This document shows positions 1 through 7,950 of a stretch of 42,178 nt of DNA, one piece after another. Within the stretch, counting starts at the first letter, position 1, and each line of letters begins with the position of its first letter. The stretch lies in NCBI GenBank assembly GCA_029781045.1, contig JAKOXL010000028.1:1-42178 (forward strand), given 5' to 3'. The position numbers were made by a program, and so were the translations under genes. A model generated the notes under the pieces. The model saw only the letters and a program-made list of their open reading frames with translations. It had not been told where the DNA came from and searched no databases. The stretch is from Bacillota bacterium (lineage in GTDB: Bacteria > Bacillota > UBA994 > UBA5500).

Positions 1-110
1 ACCATCGACGAATTAAGCTGAAGCTAAAAGGAATGAGCCCAGTTGAATACCGGACTCATTCCTTCGAAGCTGCTACTTAATAATCTGTCCAACATTTGGG
101 GTGCAGATCA
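1..110 (+). mobile_element. IS3-family (IS150-type) insertion sequence, 3' end only
   Basis: The 110 bases are identical to the reverse complement of 41928-42037, so the same element lies at both window ends in inverted orientation. The copy carries the last codons of a transposase and then a terminal repeat that reads inward as TGATCTGCACCCC and ends in the dinucleotide CA. IS150-group ends have a similar TG...CTGCACCC...TTGGAC pattern. The boundary at 110 was placed where identity between the two copies stops. The rest of the element lies outside the window. Confidence 0.9.
3..80 (+). CDS. IS3-family transposase (OrfB), C-terminal fragment
   Basis: The frame is open from the window edge and ends at TAA (78-80). 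It encodes the conserved tail of IS3-family DDE transposases ([20 protein letters not shown]). The catalytic core is outside the window. The gene is cut by the window edge, not by mutation, and the same tail is present with more of its upstream part at 41958-42178. The reading direction points toward cadA, whose gene converges on it. Confidence 0.88.
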   Translation, partial: HRRIKLKLKGMSPVEYRTHSFEAAT

Positions 111-126
111 CGCAACAGCCCCTCTT
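111..126 (+). terminator. Half of an intrinsic terminator, split by the IS
   Basis: Directly after the IS end come a loop-like CGCA, the arm ACAGCCCC and a T-rich TCTTTT. Intact terminators at 20672-20693 and 22244-22266 have the arms GGGGCTGT and ACAGCCCC around a CGCAA-type loop. The matching GGGGCTGT arm is therefore missing here and presumably lies on the far side of the IS. On the minus strand this half-hairpin follows the cadA stop codon by only a few bases, so it was probably the cadA terminator. Confidence 0.7.
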
Positions 127-134
127 TTCAACTA

Positions 135-2810
135 TTATCTATTCCGCATCAGACGCATACCATTGGCAATGACTAAGAGGGCTGCACCCGTATCGGCCAG
201 TACTCCCATCCAGAGCTCAGAGCGGCCCATAAAGGTAAGGATGAGCACCACTCCCTTGATGGCCAAACTAAGCACGATGTTCTGCCCGATAATACCCACC
301 GTTTTGCGGCTGAGGCGCATGAGCCAAGGTAGTTTGGTAAGATCGTCGGCCATGAGGGCTATGTCGGCCGTTTCGATGGCAGTATCGGTGCCCGCCACGC
401 CAAGGGCAATGCCGACGGTTGCAGCTGCCAGCGCTGGGGCATCGTTCACACCATCACCCACCATGGCCACTTGGCTGTATCTAGCCGCCAAGTTGTTAAC
501 GGCTTCTACCTTGTCAACAGGCAAGAGTTCGGCCAGCACTTCATCCACTCCCACCTGCTGTGCAATGGCTGCTGCTGTACGACTATTATCACCGGTAAGC
601 ATTACCAACGACTGCACGCCTGCCTGACGCAGAGCAGCCGCAGCACTAATGGCTTCTGGTCGCACTTCGTCAGCAAGAGCCAGTAAACCATAGATATGCT
701 TTGCATCGAGCAGGAAGACGACGGTATGACCTGTCGTTTGCAGGCGCTCCACCGCCTCTAGCACAGCGGCAGTGGGCTGCAACCCCACCTGCTCAACTAG
801 ACGCTGGTTGCCAATCCAGAATTGGTGTCCTTTGACCCAGCCGGTAGCTCCACTGCCGGTAAGGGCCTGGAAGTCGACCACTGGCGGTAACTCCATGTTC
901 CGCTCCTGGGCCGCCCGCACGATGGCCTGGGCTAGTGGATGTTCAGAGCGGGCCTCCAAGGCCGCAGCTACCATAAGCAGTGCTTCTTCATCACAGTCTA
1001 TTGGCAACAACTGGCTGAGTCGCACCTGCCCCAGAGTCAGGGTGCCCGTTTTGTCGAAAGCTATGGTGCGCACCTTACCCATGGCTTCCAGATAGGCTCC
1101 ACCTTTGATTAACACGCCGTGGCGCGAGGCATTACCGATGGCCGCTACAATGGACACAGGGGTAGAGATAACCAAAGCACAAGGACAGGAAACTACCAAC
1201 AAGATTAAGGCTCTCTTAAACCAGCTGGCAAAATCGTAGCCCAAAAGGGGCGGTATGGCGGCCATAGCCACAGCGAGGAAGATCACTACAGGTGTATAGT
1301 AAGCGGCAAAGCGATCGACCAACTGCTGCGACGGTGCCCGTTGGGACTGGGCTTCTTCAACTAAGTGCATAATGCGCGATAGGGTATTATCGGCTACTAG
1401 GCGATCAACTATCACTTCTAGGCTACCATTGCCATTGATGGAGCCGGCGAAGACCCGGTCGCCTTCTACCTTATCCACGGGAATAGACTCACCGGTTATG
1501 GGTGCCTGATTAACCGCCGAACTGCCCTGACGTACTATGCCATCCATGGCGATCCGCTCACCGGGTCGCACTATAATGATATCGTCTAATGCAATCTCCT
1601 CTACCGGCAGGATCATCTCCACGCCGTCCCGTCGCACCAAGGCCTCCTTTGGTGCCAACTCCATAAGTGAACGGATGGATTGGCGCGTCTTATCCATGGT
1701 GAATGCTTGCAGCGTGTTACCTAAGGAGAAGAGGAAGACAACCATAGCCCCTTCATGCCACTCACCGATGGCTACCGCTCCTATGGCCGCCACAGTCATG
1801 AGAAAGTTCATATCAAGGCTACGATTCATTAGGGCGTAAAAACCACTGCGAGCCACGTAGAAACCACCGGTCAGCATTCCTAACACGAATAGGACTCTGC
1901 TAAGCAGCGGATTATGCCAGGCCAGCTCGGCTCCCCAGCCGGCCACGAGAAACGCACCAGAGACAAGGGTTAGTAAAGGACGTCTATTCTTAAGCCAAAA
2001 GCTACTTGGCTGTTTATTCTCCACTTTAGCTGTTAGAGGTAGCCCGCGATAACCAACCCGCTCTACCGCAGTGAGAATTCGAGCCTCGGCAGTGGCGGGA
2101 GCAAAAGCCAACAGACCATTGCTAAAGCTGAGGCTAACATAGGTAACCCCCGGCAGGCGACGCAACTGTAGTTCCAGTTTGGCAGCGCAGTCGGGGCAAT
2201 CAAGCCCTTCAATGCGCATCTTTGCGCTTGCTACCGCAGGAGGGTCTGCCAGCAGCTGGCTGCCATAGCCCAGTTGGCTGATTATCTGCTGCAAGCGCTG
2301 TGTATCTAGGGCTGAATCGGCATAAACCTTCAGTTCGCCAGCGGCATAGGAGATATCGGCAGCTATAACACCCATTTGTCGCCGCACCACTTGGGCTAGT
2401 TTGGCGGCACAATCGGGGCAGTCGAGGCCCTCTATGCGGAATACTAGCGGTTCCTCTACCACATGGGCGGCTAAGGCAGCGGCCGCCTCGCGGCTACCCG
2501 GCTCCGCATGGGTGTGCCCATACTCATGGTGATGGTGGTGCCCGCAACTGCAGTCATCGTGGTGATGCTGGTGATCATGACCGTGGTGGTGGCCGCAGCC
2601 ACAACTGGTCTCTACAGAGTTGCAGTTGCAGGCACCTGCGTCCGCCAGACCATCCCCTTCACTCTCACCATCCCCTTGGTGGTGATGGCCGCAGCCACAA
2701 GTTTCTGTATGTGTATGCTGCGACTCAGCGGCAGCTGGCGCATGGGCATGCTGGCAACCGCAGTTACAAGATGCAGAATGATGATGGTGATGATGTTCAT
2801 GCTGATGCAT
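135..2810 (-). CDS. cadA: P1B-type Zn2+/Cd2+/Pb2+ exporting ATPase with a His/Cys-rich N-terminus
   Basis: This 891-residue protein couples ATP hydrolysis to export of soft divalent metals across the cytoplasmic membrane. Residues 1 to about 105 are an extreme metal-binding tail with about 30 His and 11 Cys, including CGCGHHH blocks. Two heavy-metal-associated domains follow (about 121-190 and 195-265), each with GLDCPDC; the Asp before the first Cys is typical of the Zn/Cd/Pb class. The membrane metal site is SCPCAL, the phosphorylation site DKTGTLT and the hinge GDGVNDAP. The start at 2810 has GGAGG upstream and lies just after the stop of the cadC-type regulator, so the two genes form one operon. 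It is longer than typical single-HMA CadA because of the tail and the second HMA. The metal preference is inferred from motifs. Confidence 0.95.
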   Translation of the reverse strand: MHQHEHHHHHHSASCNCGCQHAHAPAAAESQHTHTETCGCGHHHQGDGESEGDGLADAGACNCNSVETSCGCGHHHGHDHQHHHDDCSCGHHHHHEYGHTHAEPGSREAAAALAAHVVEEPLVFRIEGLDCPDCAAKLAQVVRRQMGVIAADISYAAGELKVYADSALDTQRLQQIISQLGYGSQLLADPPAVASAKMRIEGLDCPDCAAKLELQLRRLPGVTYVSLSFSNGLLAFAPATAEARILTAVERVGYRGLPLTAKVENKQPSSFWLKNRRPLLTLVSGAFLVAGWGAELAWHNPLLSRVLFVLGMLTGGFYVARSGFYALMNRSLDMNFLMTVAAIGAVAIGEWHEGAMVVFLFSLGNTLQAFTMDKTRQSIRSLMELAPKEALVRRDGVEMILPVEEIALDDIIIVRPGERIAMDGIVRQGSSAVNQAPITGESIPVDKVEGDRVFAGSINGNGSLEVIVDRLVADNTLSRIMHLVEEAQSQRAPSQQLVDRFAAYYTPVVIFLAVAMAAIPPLLGYDFASWFKRALILLVVSCPCALVISTPVSIVAAIGNASRHGVLIKGGAYLEAMGKVRTIAFDKTGTLTLGQVRLSQLLPIDCDEEALLMVAAALEARSEHPLAQAIVRAAQERNMELPPVVDFQALTGSGATGWVKGHQFWIGNQRLVEQVGLQPTAAVLEAVERLQTTGHTVVFLLDAKHIYGLLALADEVRPEAISAAAALRQAGVQSLVMLTGDNSRTAAAIAQQVGVDEVLAELLPVDKVEAVNNLAARYSQVAMVGDGVNDAPALAAATVGIALGVAGTDTAIETADIALMADDLTKLPWLMRLSRKTVGIIGQNIVLSLAIKGVVLILTFMGRSELWMGVLADTGAALLVIANGMRLMRNR

Positions 2811-2813
2811 ATT

Positions 2814-3194
2814 CTATTCCTCCGTTTCCAAAGTATGCCGGACGTGATCGGCCGCCTGTGCCAGCATGCTAATCACGTGGTCATCATCTAAGCTATAGAG
2901 AACTTCTTTGCCTTCCCGTCGATTACGCACCAGGTGTAGGCCCCGCAATACCCGCAACTGGTGAGATACGGCTGATTGACTCATGTTTAGAACTTCCGCC
3001 AGATCACAGACACACAGTTCGCCGGCTCGCAAAGCCAGAATAATCCGCAGACGAGTGGGGTCCCCCATGGCTTTGAATACGTCGGCTAATCGCTGCGCTT
3101 GTCGTTCGGCCGGCAAGGCCTGCCGAGCCCGCGTGATGGCGCACTCGTGGATCTCATGTTCATCACAACAAGTTGCAAAATCCAGGTCGGTCAT
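2814..3194 (-). CDS. cadC: ArsR/SmtB-family metal-sensing repressor (CadC/CzrA type)
   Basis: This 126-residue winged-helix repressor should release the cad promoter when it binds zinc, cadmium or lead. The alpha3N-type site is visible as ELCVCD (C61, C63) with extra N-terminal cysteines (C9, C10). The alpha5-type site is also complete: D104, H106, H117 and H120 have the same spacing as the zinc ligands of CzrA. The recognition helix contains SQSAVSHQLRVL. The gene is the first of a two-gene operon, its stop is 3 bases from the cadA start codon, and a palindromic operator lies just upstream. Carrying both site types is the CadC-like arrangement. Confidence 0.93.
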   Translation of the reverse strand: MTDLDFATCCDEHEIHECAITRARQALPAERQAQRLADVFKAMGDPTRLRIILALRAGELCVCDLAEVLNMSQSAVSHQLRVLRGLHLVRNRREGKEVLYSLDDDHVISMLAQAADHVRHTLETEE

Positions 3195-3223
3195 GACCTC
3201 CCTCCTCTCAATTTACCAGCAAT

Positions 3224-3286
3224 ATTCATATGAATGATTCCTCATATGTTCATATTAATTATACGTTATTAGCCTAGAAAATGAAA
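3224..3286 (-). promoter_or_regulatory. cad operon promoter and putative metal-repressor operator
   Basis: On the minus strand a TATAAT -10 box (3258-3263) is preceded by a weak -35 (TTTCAT, 3281-3286) at 17-bp spacing. A perfect 12-bp palindrome, ATTCATATGAAT, lies at 3224-3235. A second TTCATAT half-site (3249-3255) adjoins the -10 box. AT-rich repeats of this form around the start point are characteristic of SmtB/ArsR-family operators. Repressor binding here would block polymerase directly. Confidence 0.6.
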
Positions 3287-3291
3287 CAACA

Positions 3292-3325
3292 AAAAGTCCG
3301 CGTTAGAGTTTCAACGCGGACTTTT
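3292..3325 (-). terminator. Intrinsic terminator of the amidohydrolase gene
   Basis: A perfect 13-bp inverted repeat (core GTCCGCG/CGCGGAC) has an 8-base loop and A/T tracts on both sides. It lies about 23 bases past the stop of the minus-strand amidohydrolase and upstream of the cad promoter, insulating the two units. Confidence 0.85.
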
Positions 3326-3348
3326 GGTCATAACACTAGTTAAGTAAA

Positions 3349-4509
3349 TTACTCACGGGAGAAGACAACGTTACCGTCGATGAGTACCTTCCAAGTCTTG
3401 CCTTCTACTTCAAAGGGATGCCCATCGTAAATGACGATGTCGGCGTCCTTGCCCGGTTCTAAGCTGCCCACGCGATCAGCGATGCCTATGATCTCAGCTG
3501 CGTTTATGGTAATGGCCTTGAGGGCTTCCATTTTGTCCATACCAGCAGCGGCTGCCATACCAGCCATCAGCGGCAGCGACTCCAGCGGGTTGACCGGCGA
3601 GTCGGTACAAATGGCCACCTTCACACCAGCCCGTTGCAGAACGCCCGGGGTGTCAAAGCATTTGTTGGTTAACTCATACTTGGTGCGATGGCCAAAGCTG
3701 GGACCAATAATAGCCGGGAGACCCTCTTTAGCCAGATGATGGGCGATTAGATGCCCCTCGGTGCAATGATCAAGAGTGATGTTCACGTCGAACTCGCGGG
3801 CAACGCGAATGGAGGTGAAGATATCATCGGCCCGATGGGCATGGGCTTTGAGCGGGATTTCTTTGCGCAATACGGGTAATAGAGCCTCCGATTGCATGTC
3901 GAGGGCTGGTAGTTTGGATACATCATCGCCAGCCTGCTCAATAGCTCTCAGATAACGTTTGGCCTTCATTAGGGCTTCGCGAATAATGGCTGCCGTCCCC
4001 ATGCGGGTGCTGGGCATCTTCTTCTGGGCGTTGTAAACGCGTTTCGGGTTCTCACCAAAGGCACACTTCATGGCCACCGGATCTTTGATGATCATATCAT
4101 CGATGCGGTCGCCATAGGTCTTGATAGCCACAAAGGTACCACCGATAACGTTTGCGCTGCCAGGGCCGGTACAAGCGGTGGTGACGCCGCCTTCACGAGC
4201 CTCCTGGAAGCTCCTGTCCATGGGGTTGATACCATCAATGGCGCGCAAATGGGCGGTGACGGGCGCAGTCATTTCGTTACCATCGTCACCCTCGAAGCCA
4301 ATGGCTGTTTCCCACATACCCAGATGGCAGTGGGCATCGATCATGCCGGGCATGACCATACGGCCGCCCGCGTCGATTACTTCCGCATCGGCCGGAGCTT
4401 CGATATGCGGAGCCACTTCCACGATCTTGCCGTCTTTAACAAGAATACAGCCGTTTTCGATGATGTCACCGGCCATTGTGTAGATCTTACCGTTCTTGAT
4501 TAATAACAT
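3349..4509 (-). CDS. Amidohydrolase-superfamily metal-dependent hydrolase
   Basis: This 386-residue protein belongs to the imidazolonepropionase/prolidase-like amidohydrolases, which hydrolyse C-N bonds using one or two metals in a TIM barrel. A small beta-sandwich segment (MLLIKNGKIYT...) precedes the HxH metal motif in GMIDAHCH (H60, H62). Later candidate ligands are H in KAHAHRADD and LDHCTEGH, and D in ICTDSPVNP. The frame stays open upstream to 4779, but the start at 4509 was chosen because AGGAGGT sits just ahead of it and family members begin at this point. The substrate is unknown; peptide-derived cyclic amides or dipeptides are plausible. It is likely cytoplasmic, as no signal peptide is seen, and transcribed alone. 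Confidence 0.85.
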   Translation of the reverse strand: MLLIKNGKIYTMAGDIIENGCILVKDGKIVEVAPHIEAPADAEVIDAGGRMVMPGMIDAHCHLGMWETAIGFEGDDGNEMTAPVTAHLRAIDGINPMDRSFQEAREGGVTTACTGPGSANVIGGTFVAIKTYGDRIDDMIIKDPVAMKCAFGENPKRVYNAQKKMPSTRMGTAAIIREALMKAKRYLRAIEQAGDDVSKLPALDMQSEALLPVLRKEIPLKAHAHRADDIFTSIRVAREFDVNITLDHCTEGHLIAHHLAKEGLPAIIGPSFGHRTKYELTNKCFDTPGVLQRAGVKVAICTDSPVNPLESLPLMAGMAAAAGMDKMEALKAITINAAEIIGIADRVGSLEPGKDADIVIYDGHPFEVEGKTWKVLIDGNVVFSRE

Positions 4510-4681
4510 TTGCCTACCTCCTACTAGTTTTGGGAGCCTATTGGCTCCTGTTAACACAAAAGTACATTTCGGCAGCTGCTCTTCTTTTCCTGCCTGGGCA
4601 CGGTGTTGTCCAACCGCATTAATACTTATATTGATCGTAAGGCAACTATGCCTGCCATCCTTGCGCAGCAAAATAGAAAGA

Positions 4682-4701
4682 GGGCTGTAACGAAACAGCC
4701 C
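4682..4701 (-). terminator. Intrinsic terminator of the S9 peptidase gene
   Basis: Arms GGGCTGT (4682-4688) and ACAGCCC (4695-4701) flank a 6-base loop. On the minus strand the hairpin lies about 20 bases after the peptidase stop and is followed by a TCTTTCT-rich stretch. It belongs to the family of similar GGGCTGT hairpins found across the window. Confidence 0.75.
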
Positions 4702-4721
4702 CTTCTTTCCTGTAGTCGCCC

Positions 4722-6725
4722 CTAGAGGTAGGTCCGCAGCCAGTCCACAATCATGTGCAGACGATGGACTCTGTGCCAAGGCTGACCGTTACGACTCATA
4801 CCATGGAACTCATTGGGATAGCGTACGAACTTGACGGGTGCCTTATTCAGGAACTTAAGACCCGAATAGAGCATCTGCCCTTGTTCTATGGGGCAGCGCA
4901 GGTCATTTTCCTGCACCTCAATCAACACGGGCGTCTGCATGTTCTCCATGTAGGACCAAGGCGATTGTTGCTTATACCAGCTATCATCAACCCACGGTGG
5001 CACATCTTTGGCGCGCCGCATCCAGCGCCAACCGCCATCGGTGGTGCCAACCTGAGCAGCCCAATGAATGACAGGACGACTGCAAATAGCTGCTTTGAAG
5101 CGGTTGGTATGCCCAATAGCCCAAGCTGTCATGTAGCCACCGTAAGAACCGCCGGCTATGGCCACCCGCTCGGGATCAATCCAGGGGTTGTTGGCCAGTG
5201 CAGCCTCCAAACCGGCTAACACATCGGTATAGTCATGGCCACCCCACTCGTATTGGATGGCCTTGCAGAAGGCCTCACCATAGCCCTGGGAGCCTCGGGG
5301 GTTGGTGAAAATCACACCATAGCCCTGAGCCGCCATCAGCTGGAACTCGAAGAAGAAGGTATAGCCATACATCATCATGGGCCCACCATGAACTTCTAAG
5401 ACGGCCGGATACTTCTTGGCCGGGTCGAAACCGATGGGTTGCATTACCCAACCTTCCACTTCAGGGCCACCTTCGGCTCTGAAGGTATAGCGGACAGGCG
5501 TAGATAGCTCCAATTCCGCCAGCAGTTCCTCATTGACTGAAGTCAGGCGCTCTTCCCTACGGCTGGCCACATCTAACAGATAGATGTCGGAAGGGTTAAG
5601 GAAGTTGCTGACAGCTAAGGCTGCCTTGGTCTGATCTTGATTGAAGCTATAACCTACCAATACTTGTTCATGGGCCGTCAAATACTCCACCTGTCCGCTG
5701 GCTATGTTCACATTTGCCAAGCGGACAGCACCGTCGACGGATACGGGAGCATAGACGGAGGCACCATCGTTGGCCCACATTAGGGGCAGACTGCCAACGG
5801 CCCCCAAATCAGTCAAAGCAATGGGAGAGAAAGTGCGATCGAAATTGGGTGCCACCTCACGGGCTTCCCCACCTTGGCGGGGCTGCACATAAAGCTTGGC
5901 ATTGTCGTAGCCCATCTGCTTGACGAAGGTGGCAGTAAAGGCAACCTGTTGACCGTCGGGACTGTAAGCACCCGCCCCCACACTGAACTCACCGCCAACC
6001 AACTGCTCCGGTTCGCCGCCATCGGCGGGAATAGCCCAGAGATGCTGTTGCCAGGCTTCCCGATCGTAATTTTCGCCTCGCAGTGAGGTAAACATTATCT
6101 CCCTGCCATCGGGGCTAATATCGGCGATGCCACCGACCCGGTAGGGGTGATAGGTAAGCTGTCGGGGTTCTGCGCCCTCGTCTACGCTGACGACGCAGAG
6201 TTGAGGCCGCCGCTCACTGAAGTAGCCCACTCCGTCCAGCTTGTAGAACAACTCGGTGATAACTTTGACATCACGATTGTACTTGACAAAGGGATCGCTG
6301 TCGTCGTCCTTCTTATCTTCCGGTTCAATTCCCTCGGGAGTGATGTTAGCGATAAACGCCAGGGACTTGCCATCGGGGAACCACTTAAACTGGGTAACTC
6401 CACCCTTGACTCGCGTTAGCTGGCGGGCCTCGCCCCCACTAAGCGGTAACAGCCAGATCTGCGAGCTGCCACTGCGTTTGGAAAGGAATGCTAGAGTCTT
6501 GCCATCGGGACTGAACTCGGGGCGAGAATCGGAGTTGCTACCCGTTAGTCGCACCGGCTCCTGCCCGGGAACCACTTGGTAGATGGTGGACTCATACTTA
6601 TTGTCCTTCTCGTTTACCCAAGTAGTGCTAAACACGATGCGGTCACCGGCAGGGCTAAGCTTCGGCTCTCCCGGCAGCTTAAACTTTAGTAAGTCTCTTT
6701 CCTGTACAGAGCGCTTTACTGTCAC
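4722..6725 (-). CDS. S9-family (prolyl oligopeptidase/acylaminoacyl-type) serine peptidase
   Basis: This 667-residue peptidase cleaves short peptides. The N-terminal part is a beta-propeller with TolB-like repeats (SPDGKTLAF, FPDGKSLAF, SPDGREIMF, SPDGQQVAF). The C-terminal alpha/beta hydrolase domain carries the nucleophile in GGSYGGYMTA (Ser near residue 527), the Asp in ENDLRCP (near 607) and the His in EFHGMS (near 640), a complete triad. The start is GTG at 6725 with AAAGGAGG upstream. No signal peptide is visible, so it probably acts in the cytoplasm on oligopeptides. It is monocistronic, with its own terminator and divergent from the DUF5714 remnant. Whether it prefers proline or acylated N-termini cannot be told. 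Confidence 0.92.
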   Translation of the reverse strand: MTVKRSVQERDLLKFKLPGEPKLSPAGDRIVFSTTWVNEKDNKYESTIYQVVPGQEPVRLTGSNSDSRPEFSPDGKTLAFLSKRSGSSQIWLLPLSGGEARQLTRVKGGVTQFKWFPDGKSLAFIANITPEGIEPEDKKDDDSDPFVKYNRDVKVITELFYKLDGVGYFSERRPQLCVVSVDEGAEPRQLTYHPYRVGGIADISPDGREIMFTSLRGENYDREAWQQHLWAIPADGGEPEQLVGGEFSVGAGAYSPDGQQVAFTATFVKQMGYDNAKLYVQPRQGGEAREVAPNFDRTFSPIALTDLGAVGSLPLMWANDGASVYAPVSVDGAVRLANVNIASGQVEYLTAHEQVLVGYSFNQDQTKAALAVSNFLNPSDIYLLDVASRREERLTSVNEELLAELELSTPVRYTFRAEGGPEVEGWVMQPIGFDPAKKYPAVLEVHGGPMMMYGYTFFFEFQLMAAQGYGVIFTNPRGSQGYGEAFCKAIQYEWGGHDYTDVLAGLEAALANNPWIDPERVAIAGGSYGGYMTAWAIGHTNRFKAAICSRPVIHWAAQVGTTDGGWRWMRRAKDVPPWVDDSWYKQQSPWSYMENMQTPVLIEVQENDLRCPIEQGQMLYSGLKFLNKAPVKFVRYPNEFHGMSRNGQPWHRVHRLHMIVDWLRTYL

Positions 6726-6847
6726 AATAACTGCCTCCTTTACACAGGTTTAATCAGTATTTCGGTATAAAACGGCCAGCTCCTTTAGTTGGCGAATTCG
6801 GAACAGGACTTTCTTCATCATTGATCCAATTGTAGCTTCAGTATTAG

Positions 6848-7192
6848 GGAGAGCATCAAGCCATTGGAGGTTACTGTGGTCTCACCGGTGTTTGTGGCGT
6901 GGCAGTGGGTATAGGAGCTGCTTTTTCCGTATTGCTGTCGGCGGCCTGCCCTAAGGACAAAGAAACACGGCTTACCATGGAAGTAGTAAGCCGCATCGTA
7001 CAGTCAATAGCCGAGTTGACCGGCCCCTGCTGCTGTAAAGCCTTTGTGCGTGTGGCCCTAGGGGTCGCAGAAGCAGCCTGCGGTGAAATTTGGGGTATCA
7101 GTTTCTCTCCTACGAAAGAACCAATTTGCACCCATGGTGAGGTTCATCCCCACGGTTGCCGGGAAGAAAAATGTCCCTATTTTGCACGGTAG
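6848..7192 (+). pseudogene. DUF5714 / C_GCAxxG_C_C-like protein, 5'-truncated remnant
   Basis: The frame after the stop at 6845-6847 encodes the C-terminal half of a DUF5714-like protein: GGYCGLTGVCGVAVG, then GPCCCKA and a Cys/His-rich tail ending REEKCPYF. Relatives normally carry an N-terminal half with further cysteines and a conserved His region ahead of this block. Here two in-frame stops lie shortly upstream, no ribosome site is seen, and no ATG, GTG or TTG precedes the conserved GGYCG. The remnant also runs through the upstream region of the divergent S9 peptidase gene. Loss of the 5' half is the simplest reading; a rare ATT start at 6863 is the alternative. Family assignment is from memory of the motif pattern. 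Confidence 0.55.
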
Positions 7193-7229
7193 GCCTGTCC
7201 TTAACCGGGTTGTGGCTGAGGACAGGCCT
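7191..7229. terminator. Hairpin between convergent units, weak terminator
   Basis: Ten-base perfect arms AGGCCTGTCC (7191-7200) and GGACAGGCCT (7220-7229) enclose a 19-base loop. It lies between the DUF5714 remnant (plus) and the rubredoxin gene (minus). Neither side has a clear T-run, so termination is only presumed. The arm sequence resembles the half-hairpin beside the right-hand IS copy. Confidence 0.5.
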
Positions 7230-7235
7230 AAACTT

Positions 7236-7922
7236 CTATAGGGCTACAAAGGCTTCTTTAGGTGCGCCACACAGTGGGCAGCACCAAGTATCAGGAATAT
7301 CGGCAAAGAGAGTGCCGGGAGGGATATTGTTAGCCGGGTCGCCTTGGCTGGGGTCATAAATATAGCCACAAATGCTGCATTGGTATTGGGGTAATTGGCT
7401 CGTCGTTGGCTTAGGAGCCGTCGCCTGATAGGTCGGGGCCGTTTTCGGTGCCCGTCCCCGCTTTACCTGGTGGTAATAGGCGTAGGTCATGGGATTCTCA
7501 TCGCCCAAGTGATCGCAATCCACTATGCGCCCTAGGAACACGGTATGTGTTCCACCATCGAGGGTATTGACAAGTTCCGCTTCCAAATAGCCCACGGTAT
7601 TTTCTAGTATGATGGGTGCGCCAGTCTGCCCCAGACGGTAAGAGGTATCGGCCAGCTTATCGATTTGGCGGCCCGACTTGAAGCCAAACTTCTGGATGAG
7701 TTCCATGGGGGTGCTTTCCGCCAGAATTGAAACGGCGAACTTCCCGCTCTTGGCAATAAGTTCATGGGTTAAATTCTGCTTGTTGATGCTGATGGCTACC
7801 GTTGGCGGCTCGGCGCTGATCTGCATAATGGCGTTGGCCACTTGCCCATTGAGCTTGTCAGCGGCCGCCGAGCTCACTATGTAGAGACCATAACTCACCT
7901 TATAAAGTGCGGTTAAATCCAT
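7236..7922 (-). CDS. hrb: High-molecular-weight rubredoxin (flavin reductase-rubredoxin fusion)
   Basis: This 228-residue protein fuses an FMN-binding flavin reductase-like domain (about 1-155) to a C-terminal rubredoxin (about 178-228). The rubredoxin iron ligands are C182, C185, C215 and C218 in [10 protein letters not shown] and CCPLCGAP. A Pro/Ala/Thr-rich linker joins the domains. In acetogens such as Moorella, Hrb takes electrons from NAD(P)H and passes them to the flavodiiron protein FprA, which reduces oxygen or nitric oxide. No fprA is present here. The gene lies 28 bases downstream of the bcp-type peroxiredoxin gene on the same strand, so the two probably share an oxidative-stress operon. 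Confidence 0.92.
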   Translation of the reverse strand: MDLTALYKVSYGLYIVSSAAADKLNGQVANAIMQISAEPPTVAISINKQNLTHELIAKSGKFAVSILAESTPMELIQKFGFKSGRQIDKLADTSYRLGQTGAPIILENTVGYLEAELVNTLDGGTHTVFLGRIVDCDHLGDENPMTYAYYHQVKRGRAPKTAPTYQATAPKPTTSQLPQYQCSICGYIYDPSQGDPANNIPPGTLFADIPDTWCCPLCGAPKEAFVAL

Positions 7923-7950
7923 TACTCTTCCCCCTCTCTCATTTCCGCTA

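Noticed and set aside
2508-2891. Plus-strand open frame opposite the cadA N-terminus
   Set aside because: It is a shadow of the His-codon repeats; composition is dominated by M/V/A from the antisense of His and Cys codons and there is no family or ribosome site.
4533-4548. Hairpin GGAGCC/GGCTCC upstream of the amidohydrolase as a riboswitch or terminator
   Set aside because: Only six base pairs, no T-run and no conserved riboswitch core.
4510-4779. N-terminal extension of the amidohydrolase up to 4779
   Set aside because: It crosses the S9 peptidase stop and terminator and lacks family similarity; the start at 4509 has a strong ribosome site.
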